Shown here: piece by piece, positions 6,623 to 11,773 of the stretch
Layout of the letters: each line of letters starts with the position of its first letter
Position numbering within the stretch: position 1 is the stretch's first letter
From: UMGS1781 sp045628105
Lineage (GTDB): Bacteria > Bacillota > Clostridia > TANB77 > CAG-508
Assembly: GCA_045628105.1 (NCBI GenBank)
Contig: JAZQOX010000036.1
Coordinates: 1 to 11,773 of the forward strand
DNA: 11,773 nucleotides
Reading direction: 5' to 3'
Notes under the pieces: model-generated
Seen by the model: only the letters and a program-made list of their open reading frames with translations
Database searches by the model: none
What the model was told of the DNA's origin: nothing
Position numbers and translations under genes: made by a program

Positions 6623-8500
6623 ATGAAATATAATGCAGGAGATTATGATGTTGCTGTTATAGGAGCAGGACATGCTGGATGTGAAGCTGCACTTGCATGT
6701 AGTAGAAAGGGACACAAAACATTATTATTTTCTATTACATTAGAAAATATTGCAAATATGCCATGTAACCCTAATATTGGAGGAACATCTAAAGGACACT
6801 TAGTTAGAGAAATAGATGCACTTGGTGGTGAAATGGGTAAAAACATTGATAAATCATTTATACAGTCAAAAATGTTAAATAAATCAAAAGGACCAGCAGT
6901 TTATTCTTTAAGAGCACAAGCAGATAGAAAAAAATATCAAAGAGAAATGAAACACACTTTGGAAAACCAGGAAAATCTATTTGTAAAACAAGCTGAAGTT
7001 GTGGATATCATTGTGGAAAATGGGGAAGTAAAAGGCGTAGAAACAAATATTGGTGCAATTTATAATGTTAAAGCTGTTATTCTTGCAACAGGCACATACC
7101 TTAAAGGGAAAATTTATATTGGTGAAGTAAATTATGAAAGTGGACCTGATGGGGTTTTTCCAGCCAATAAATTATCAGATTGTTTAAGAAAATTAGGTAT
7201 TGAAATTGTGAGATTTAAAACAGGAACACCAGCAAGGGTAAATAAGAGAAGTATTGATTTTTCTAAAATGGAAATCCAAAATGGAGATGATGAAATTGTT
7301 CCATTTTCATTTGAAAATGAAAATTTAAATAAAGATCAGGTTCCATGTTATTTAACTTATACTAACGAAAAAACTCATGAGATTATAAGAAATAATCTTC
7401 ATAGATCACCGTTATATTCTGGAAAAATCGAAGGAACAGGACCAAGATATTGTCCTTCAATTGAGGATAAAGTTGTTAGATTTAGTGACAAGGAAAGACA
7501 TCAAATTTTTATTGAACCTATGGGACTTGATACAGAGGAAATGTATGTACAAGGTATGAGTTCTTCTCTTCCTGAAGATGTACAAATTGCAATGTACAGA
7601 ACAATAGCAGGACTTGAAAACGTTGAATTTACTAGACCGGCGTATGCAATTGAGTATGACTGCATTGAACCATCTCAATTAAAACTATCTCTTGAATTAA
7701 AAAAAATAAAAGGAATGTTTTTTGCAGGACAAATAAACGGAACATCAGGCTACGAAGAAGCTGCTGCACAAGGGATTATTGCAGGAATTAATGCGGCTCT
7801 TGAATTAGAAGGAAAAGAGCCGGTAATTTTGCATAGATCAGATGCATATATAGGGGTTTTAATAGATGATATTGTTACAAAAGGAACAAATGAACCATAC
7901 AGAATGATGACTTCTAGAGCAGAATACAGATTGTTATTAAGACAAGACAACGCAGATATGAGATTAATGGAAATAGGTTATAAAGCTGGTTTAAATTCAG
8001 AAGAACGATATAATGCATTTTTGGTTAAAAAAGAAAATATAGAAAGAGAAATTGAACGACTTAGAGAAAAAAATATAAAACCAACAGAAAAGGTAAATGA
8101 ATTTTTAAGAAAACACAATTCATCTGAATTGAATAACGGTACTAAACTTATTGAGTTATTAAAAAGAACAGAATTAAGATACCTTGATTTGGCTGAAATA
8201 GATGATGAAATGCCAGTTTTAACAAAAAGTGAAGCAGAAGAAGTTGAAATTGAAGTTAAATATGAAGGATATATAAAACTTCAACTTGCACAGGTGGAAA
8301 AATTTAAGAAACTTGAAAATAAACTCTTACCAGAAAATATTAACTATTTTGAATTACAGGGAATTAGTTTAGAGGCGAGACAAAAATTAGATAAATTCAA
8401 ACCAAATTCAATAGGGCAAGCATCAAGAATATCTGGGATTTCACCAGCTGATATTTCCGTATTGTTAATTTATCTTGAACAAATAAAAAAGAATAATTAA
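6623..8500 (+). CDS. mnmG: tRNA uridine-5-carboxymethylaminomethyl modification enzyme MnmG (GidA)
   Basis: 625 residues, the long, usual form. MnmG is the FAD- and NADH-using partner of MnmE in wobble uridine modification. The N-terminal dinucleotide-binding fold is VIGAGHAGCEAALA (12-25), followed by the family blocks MPCNPNIGGTSKGHLVREID (47-66) and SGPDGVFPANKLSD (173-186). The two cysteines thought to be catalytic are in place at 48 (MPCNP) and 277 (RYCPS), matching positions 47 and 277 in E. coli. A second FAD-contact block GTSGYEEAAAQG is at 373-384, and the C-terminal helical region ends ASRISGISPADISVLLIYLE (600-619), the part that contacts MnmE and tRNA. A GGAG site overlaps the mnmE stop at 6605-6610; an ATG at 6611 runs straight into a stop, so 6623 is the start. 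Confidence 0.98.
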   Translation: MKYNAGDYDVAVIGAGHAGCEAALACSRKGHKTLLFSITLENIANMPCNPNIGGTSKGHLVREIDALGGEMGKNIDKSFIQSKMLNKSKGPAVYSLRAQADRKKYQREMKHTLENQENLFVKQAEVVDIIVENGEVKGVETNIGAIYNVKAVILATGTYLKGKIYIGEVNYESGPDGVFPANKLSDCLRKLGIEIVRFKTGTPARVNKRSIDFSKMEIQNGDDEIVPFSFENENLNKDQVPCYLTYTNEKTHEIIRNNLHRSPLYSGKIEGTGPRYCPSIEDKVVRFSDKERHQIFIEPMGLDTEEMYVQGMSSSLPEDVQIAMYRTIAGLENVEFTRPAYAIEYDCIEPSQLKLSLELKKIKGMFFAGQINGTSGYEEAAAQGIIAGINAALELEGKEPVILHRSDAYIGVLIDDIVTKGTNEPYRMMTSRAEYRLLLRQDNADMRLMEIGYKAGLNSEERYNAFLVKKENIEREIERLREKNIKPTEKVNEFLRKHNSSELNNGTKLIELLKRTELRYLDLAEIDDEMPVLTKSEAEEVEIEVKYEGYIKLQLAQVEKFKKLENKLLPENINYFELQGISLEARQKLDKFKPNSIGQASRISGISPADISVLLIYLEQIKKNN

Positions 8501-8513
8501 AGGAGTTTTTATA

Positions 8514-9227
8514 ATGAATTTTGCCAATAAACTTAAAATAAAAGCAGAGGAAATAGGAATTACTTTATCAGAAAATCAATTAAATCAATTTGAAATATAT
8601 ATGAAAATGCTGTTAGATTGGAATGAAAAAATTAATCTTACTGCAATTACGGATGAAGATGAAATTATTTTAAAACACTTTGTAGATTCATTAACAATTG
8701 CAAAATATATAGGTGAAAATGATTCTGTTGCGGACATAGGAACAGGAGCAGGTTTTCCAGGAATTCCATTAAAAATTGTTAAGGAAAATAACAAAATTGT
8801 TTTGATAGATTCCTTAAATAAAAGAATTAATTTTTTAAATGAAGTAATTAAAGAGAATAATTTAAAAAATATTTTAGCAGTACATTCTAGAGCAGAAGAA
8901 ATAGGACACGATAAAAAATATAGAGGACAATTTGATATTGTTACATCAAGAGCTGTTGCAAGATTAAATGTGTTGCTTGAATACATGATGCCACTTGTAA
9001 AAGTTGGTGGAAAATGTATTTGCATGAAAGGCCCAAACATAGAGGAAGAGCTTGAAGAAGCAAAGAAGGCAATTGAAATATTAGGAGGAAAACTTGAAAG
9101 TGTTAATGAAATCACACTTCCTGGTTCAGATAATAAGAGAACAATTATTATTATTAAAGCTGTGAAACAATTAGCGAACAAATATCCGCGAAAACCAGGT
9201 ACACCAACAAATTCACCAATTTTATGA
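8514..9227 (+). CDS. rsmG: 16S rRNA (guanine527-N7)-methyltransferase RsmG (GidB)
   Basis: 237 residues, family length. It uses S-adenosylmethionine to methylate N7 of G527 (E. coli numbering) in the 530 loop of 16S rRNA; loss in other bacteria gives low-level streptomycin resistance. Visible features: helical N-terminus with LLDWNEKINLTAI (33-45) and LKHFVDSL (53-60); SAM-binding motif I VADIGTGAGFPGIPL (72-86); the acidic strand end VLIDS (96-100) followed by KRINFLNEV; TSRAVARL (144-151); and the C-terminal NKYPRKPGTP (222-231), a hallmark of the family. AAAGGAG lies about 9 bases upstream, directly after the mnmG stop, indicating a shared transcript with mnmE and mnmG. A strong terminator follows. 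The minus-strand ORF over 8585-9181 is a shadow. Confidence 0.97.
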   Translation: MNFANKLKIKAEEIGITLSENQLNQFEIYMKMLLDWNEKINLTAITDEDEIILKHFVDSLTIAKYIGENDSVADIGTGAGFPGIPLKIVKENNKIVLIDSLNKRINFLNEVIKENNLKNILAVHSRAEEIGHDKKYRGQFDIVTSRAVARLNVLLEYMMPLVKVGGKCICMKGPNIEEELEEAKKAIEILGGKLESVNEITLPGSDNKRTIIIIKAVKQLANKYPRKPGTPTNSPIL

Positions 9228-9230
9228 TTC

Positions 9231-9259
9231 GTTTCACACTTAACTGAAACCGTGAAACA
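9231..9259. promoter_or_regulatory. parS-like half-sites upstream of parAB (possible ParB-binding or degenerate parS)
   Basis: The bacterial parS consensus is TGTTTCACGTGAAACA. Here GTTTCAC (9231-9237) and GTGAAACA (9252-9259) face each other but are 14 bases apart rather than adjacent, with an extra TGAAAC at 9245-9250. A further GTGAAACA is at 9162-9169, inside rsmG. I see no intact parS in this window. ParB binding is inferred only from half-site identity and location. Confidence 0.35.
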
Positions 9260-9278
9260 CTTGATATAAAAGGATTTT

Positions 9279-9317
9279 TTTACTACCAGAATAATTTTTC
9301 TGGTAGTAAATTTTTTT
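9279..9317 (+). terminator. rho-independent terminator after rsmG
   Basis: TACTACCAGA (9281-9290) pairs perfectly with TCTGGTAGTA (9299-9308), extended by two T-A pairs to 12 bp, with an 8-base loop. A T-run at 9311-9317 follows. It closes the mnmE-mnmG-rsmG transcript before the parA promoter. Confidence 0.9.
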
Positions 9318-9348
9318 CATAGTTTTTTAAAAAAATTCATTTATTTTA

Positions 9349-9377
9349 TTGACTTTTATATGAAAAAATTATATTAT
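9349..9377 (+). promoter_or_regulatory. promoter for parAB
   Basis: TTGACT (9349-9354), 17-base spacer, TATTAT (9372-9377). It lies between the rsmG terminator and the parA ribosome binding site, with a predicted start near 9384, giving a leader of only about 20 bases. Confidence 0.65.
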
Positions 9378-9404
9378 AGTTGTATTATTTAAGGAGTGAT
9401 TAAT

Positions 9405-10172
9405 TTGAGTAAAATAATTGCAATTGTTAATCAAAAAGGTGGAGTTGGAAAGACAACTACAGCAGTTAATTTAAGTACTGTTTTGGCCCAAAAAGGTAAA
9501 AAAGTGCTTTTAATAGACGAGGATCCACAGGGAAACGCTACTAGTGGATTGGGCATTGAAAAAAATGCTGAGAAATCAATATATGATGTCCTAGTTAGTG
9601 AGACAACATTTGAGGAGACTATTACAAAAACCTCAATAAGAAATTTATATTTATGTCCATCAAACATAAATTTAGCTGGTGCTGAGGTTGAACTTGTTAA
9701 TATGATGTCAAGAGAAACAAAAATGAAAGAAAAAATGGAAGAAATTAAGGACAAATATCAATATATTATTATTGATTGTCCGCCATCACTTGGATTGTTA
9801 ACAATTAATTCATTAACAGCAGCTGATTCAATTTTAATTCCGATACAGTGTGAATATTACGCTTTAGAGGGTGTTGGCCAATTAATGAATACAGTTAATT
9901 TAATAAAAAAACAATTAAACAAAGAACTATATATTGAGGGCGTTCTTCTTACTATGAATGACGCAAGAACAAATTTGTCAAATCAAGTTGTAAGTGAAGT
10001 TAAAAAATATTTTAAAGATAATGTTTACAAAACAGTAATTCCAAGAAATGTTAAACTAAGCGAAGCTCCAAGTTATGGAATGCCTATTACGGCGTATGCA
10101 CCACATTCTAAGGGAGCAAAATATTATGAAAAACTAGCAAATGAATTATTAAAAGCAAAAAAACACACATAA
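9405..10172 (+). CDS. parA: chromosome-partitioning ATPase ParA (Soj)
   Basis: 255 residues from a TTG start. ParA/Soj is a dimerising, non-specifically DNA-binding ATPase that with ParB positions origins, and in B. subtilis also regulates DnaA. It begins MSKIIAIVNQKGGVGKTTTA with the deviant Walker A KGGVGKTT (11-18). The A' block is DEDPQGNATSGLG (38-50), where the more usual second residue is leucine; Walker B is YIIIDCPPSLG (120-130) with D124. The C-terminal block VIPRNVKLSEAPSYGMPI is typical of chromosomal ParA. Start choice: AAGGAGTG (9391-9398) is a strong site 6 bases before TTG 9405; the in-frame GTG at 9396 lies inside that site and would add three residues. parB begins 21 bases after its stop. 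Confidence 0.97.
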   Translation: MSKIIAIVNQKGGVGKTTTAVNLSTVLAQKGKKVLLIDEDPQGNATSGLGIEKNAEKSIYDVLVSETTFEETITKTSIRNLYLCPSNINLAGAEVELVNMMSRETKMKEKMEEIKDKYQYIIIDCPPSLGLLTINSLTAADSILIPIQCEYYALEGVGQLMNTVNLIKKQLNKELYIEGVLLTMNDARTNLSNQVVSEVKKYFKDNVYKTVIPRNVKLSEAPSYGMPITAYAPHSKGAKYYEKLANELLKAKKHT

Positions 10173-10193
10173 AAGCGAAGGGAGAAATAAATT

Positions 10194-11048
10194 ATGGCAG
10201 GTAAAACAGGATTAGGTAAAGGATTAGATGCTTTATTTTCAGCAAATATACCAAGTGTTGAAGAAGAAAAAATTAGAGAAGGTGAATCAATAGTTAACCT
10301 TAAATTAATTGAGGTTGAACCAAATAAAAATCAACCAAGAATTAATTTTGATGATGAAAAAATAGAAGAACTAGCAAATTCAATTAAAGAGTATGGGGTT
10401 ATTCAACCAATTATAGTAACTAATCAAAATGATTATTACCAAATTGTAGCAGGAGAAAGAAGATGGAGAGCAGCAAAAAAAGCAGGTTTATCTGAAATTC
10501 CAGCAATTGTTAGAACATATTCAGAACAAAAAAATAAAGAAGTTGCATTAATAGAAAACATTCAAAGAGAAGATTTAAATCCAATTGAAAAAGCACAGGC
10601 ACTAAGAGAAATAATAGATAAATATGGTTTAAAACAACATGAATTAGCAGATAAATTAGGTATAAGCAGAAGTGGAATAGCAAATACTATGAGAATATTA
10701 AATCTTGATCCAAGAGTAATTGATTTAGTTAAACAAGGGTTAATATCTGAAGGACATTGTAGAAGTTTATTGAATATTGAAGATCCAGAAAAACAATATC
10801 AAGCAGCATTATATGTTATTAAAACAGGAGATAGTGTAAGAGAAGTAGAAAAACAAATGAAAATAAAGAAAAAAGAACAGGTTGTTGATGCAACTCGTTA
10901 TGCTGCAATTTATCAAGAAATTGAGGATAAGTTTAGAAACTTCTTCGGATCACAGGTTAAATTAAATGCAAAGAAAAGATCTGGAACAATAGTTATACAT
11001 TATAATTCAAAAGAGGAACTAAATAATTTAATAGACAAACTAAAATAA
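10194..11048 (+). CDS. parB: chromosome-partitioning protein ParB (Spo0J)
   Basis: 284 residues, normal length. ParB is a CTP-dependent clamp that loads at parS sites, spreads on DNA and recruits SMC and ParA. The N-terminus KTGLGKGLDALFS (4-16) is the ParA-contacting segment. The CTP-binding N-domain has QPRINFDDEKIEELANSI (47-64), GERRWRAAKKAG (87-98) and ENIQREDLNPIEKAQAL (121-137). The central helix-turn-helix that reads parS is KQHELADKLGISRSGIANTMR (147-167), and the C-terminal dimerisation domain covers about 235-284. AGGGAG at 10179-10184 lies 9 bases before the ATG. It is co-transcribed with parA. The closest recognisable targets here are half-sites near 9231-9259. No clear terminator follows; tRNA genes start 87 bases later. 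Confidence 0.97.
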   Translation: MAGKTGLGKGLDALFSANIPSVEEEKIREGESIVNLKLIEVEPNKNQPRINFDDEKIEELANSIKEYGVIQPIIVTNQNDYYQIVAGERRWRAAKKAGLSEIPAIVRTYSEQKNKEVALIENIQREDLNPIEKAQALREIIDKYGLKQHELADKLGISRSGIANTMRILNLDPRVIDLVKQGLISEGHCRSLLNIEDPEKQYQAALYVIKTGDSVREVEKQMKIKKKEQVVDATRYAAIYQEIEDKFRNFFGSQVKLNAKKRSGTIVIHYNSKEELNNLIDKLK

Positions 11049-11088
11049 TTATGTAAACAAACAAGTTGGTTAAATTTATCAAAAAGTA

Positions 11089-11117
11089 TTGACATTTTAG
11101 TTGTTAAGTGATAAACT
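11089..11117 (+). promoter_or_regulatory. promoter for the tRNA-Ser genes
   Basis: TTGACA (11089-11094), 17-base spacer, TAAACT (11112-11117). The predicted start is near 11124, about 12 bases before the mature 5' end of the first tRNA. The -35 is perfect and the -10 matches 4 of 6. Confidence 0.65.
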
Positions 11118-11135
11118 AATACTTGCTTGTTGATT

Positions 11136-11227
<92 letters not shown>

Positions 11228-11241
11228 AAGCTAAAAATACT

Positions 11242-11301
11242 GAAGAGTGAATAATGAAAAGTATAAAATATTATATCATATACTCTTCATTATTCACTTT
11301 T
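11242..11301 (+). repeat. imperfect palindrome between the tRNA genes, possible terminator or small repeat element
   Basis: AGTGAATAATGAA (11246-11258) is perfectly complementary to TTCATTATTCACT (11286-11298). The pairing extends inward, after one A-C mismatch, by AGTATA/TATACT, and outward by a G-T and two A-T pairs. The loop is about 13 bases. Four T residues follow, so it could act as a weak terminator between the tRNAs, but its length and the repeated GAAGAGTGAATAATGAA motif on both arms also resemble a small dispersed palindromic repeat. Confidence 0.6.
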
Positions 11302-11316
11302 ATAATAATCAATCAT

Positions 11317-11409
11317 GGAGATTTACCCAAGTGGTTGAAGGGGACGGTTTGCTAAACCGTTAGGGTTGCGTAAGTGGCCGCGAGGGTTCAAATCCCTCAA
11401 TCTCCGCCA
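11317..11409 (+). tRNA. tRNA-Ser (anticodon GCT)
   Basis: Acceptor stem GGAGATT (11317-11323) pairs with AATCTCC (11399-11405), discriminator G, encoded CCA at 11407-11409. The anticodon stem ACGGT/ACCGT (11344-11348, 11356-11360) encloses loop TTGCTAA with anticodon GCT at 11351-11353. It has a long class II variable arm and the T-loop GTTCAAATC. It reads AGC and AGU. No convincing promoter of its own is seen, so it probably shares the upstream one. Confidence 0.96.
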
Positions 11410-11410
11410 C

Positions 11411-11451
11411 AAGATGCTAATACCAATTTATAAGGTTTAGCATCTTTTTTT
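11411..11451 (+). terminator. rho-independent terminator after the tRNA genes
   Basis: AAGATGCTAA (11411-11420) pairs with TTAGCATCTT (11437-11446), with CC/GG extending the stem past a small bulge. A T-run (11445-11451) follows. It begins 2 bases after the encoded CCA. Confidence 0.85.
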
Positions 11452-11543
11452 ACAAATTTTTACAAACAACGAGAATAGGCCAAAAATCGAATTTAATTAT
11501 TAAGAAATATAATTTAATGTTTAAATAGAAAATAACGCTTAAA

Positions 11544-11651
11544 ATGGATAGTGGGAAGATTGGTAAATTTGATTCTAGAATTAAGGGCATTACAGCTCTT
11601 AAGAAAATAAAATTTTATAATAAAATTAATAAAGAAAATAATGATATTTAA
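11544..11651 (+). CDS. weak 35-codon ORF, unrecognised, possibly a gene remnant
   Basis: An ATG at 11544 opens a basic 35-residue frame beginning MDSGKIGKFDSRIKGITALK and ending in a lysine/asparagine-rich tail. I do not recognise it. No ribosome binding site or clear promoter precedes it, and its stop lies within the hairpin at 11632-11666. The GC content of its first half is slightly above its surroundings, which is why it is listed. It may be chance or the tail of a decayed gene. Confidence 0.15.
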   Translation: MDSGKIGKFDSRIKGITALKKIKFYNKINKENNDI

Positions 11652-11666
11652 TATCATTATTTTTTT
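11632..11666. terminator. terminator-like hairpin, possibly bidirectional
   Basis: AATAATGATAT (11637-11647), loop TTA, ATATCATTATT (11651-11661), a perfect 11-bp AT-rich stem extended by A-T pairs into a T-run ending at 11666. The A-run on the left (11631-11638) gives a short T-run on the minus strand too. It could end a gene lying to the right on the minus strand. Confidence 0.5.
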
Positions 11667-11773
11667 CTTCTAAAAAAAATATATATAAATATTATTTATT
11701 AAAAACGAGTAAGAAAATCAAAAATAAAAAAATATTAATGTATTCTGGAATTATAATTTTAATAATTTTTATT

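Larger units (their letters stand above)
11452..11773. other. AT-rich non-coding right end
   Basis: About 320 bases with no recognisable gene. It holds the second copy of a tandem 10-base repeat TTTTTACAAA (11447-11456 and 11457-11466), a weak 35-codon ORF (11544-11651) without a ribosome binding site, a terminator-like hairpin (11632-11666), and then nearly pure A/T sequence. Confidence 0.6.

Noticed and set aside
8585..9181. 198-codon minus-strand ORF
   Set aside because: Shadow of rsmG; the plus-strand frame has all the methyltransferase motifs.
9431..9754. 107-codon minus-strand ORF
   Set aside because: Shadow of parA, antisense to the Walker motifs.
11278..11306. Separate promoter for the second tRNA-Ser (TATAAT at 11301-11306)
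   Set aside because: The -10 is perfect but no -35 lies at a suitable distance, and the -10 overlaps the foot of the palindrome.
11447..11466. Tandem TTTTTACAAA repeat beside tRNA-Ser as a possible integration site
   Set aside because: No integrase, no copy of the tRNA 3' end and no foreign-looking genes nearby; the first copy overlaps the terminator T-run.

Overview
This window is the replication-origin neighbourhood of a low-GC, AT-rich Gram-positive bacterium, most likely a member of the Clostridia or a related Firmicutes lineage. The evidence is the gene order dnaN-oriC-dnaA | rpmH-rnpA-yidD-yidC-jag-mnmE-mnmG-rsmG-parA-parB, strong GGAGG-type ribosome binding sites, TTG start codons, and A/T-ending codon use throughout. 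I cannot name the genus from sequence alone.

Left arm (minus strand): the 5' nine-tenths of dnaN (beta clamp, cut by the window edge) lies downstream of dnaA. The 359-base gap between them (993-1351) is the origin: three perfect and several near-perfect DnaA boxes, a TAG-type trinucleotide ladder (DnaA-trio) abutting the left-most box, and an AT-rich unwinding stretch on the dnaN side.

Right arm (plus strand): a TTGACA/TATAAT promoter drives rpmH, rnpA, yidD, yidC and jag (ribosomal protein L34, RNase P protein, two membrane-insertion factors, an RNA-binding protein). The genes are tightly packed. As given, jag carries a one-base frameshift at codons 12-13. A hairpin terminator follows jag, then come mnmE, mnmG and rsmG (tRNA wobble-uridine and 16S rRNA modification), closed by a second strong terminator. 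parA and parB (chromosome segregation) have their own promoter and are preceded by scattered parS-like half-sites. No noc gene sits between rsmG and parA.

Right end: two serine tRNA genes (anticodons TGA and GCT) with encoded CCA ends, separated by a long imperfect palindrome and closed by a terminator. The last ~320 bases are very AT-rich, with only a weak 35-codon ORF and a terminator-like hairpin.

Together the genes form the conserved replication, translation and segregation cluster. I see no mobile element, CRISPR array or evidence of a new system. The points most worth checking are the jag frameshift, the origin architecture, the parS-like half-sites, and the palindrome between the tRNAs.
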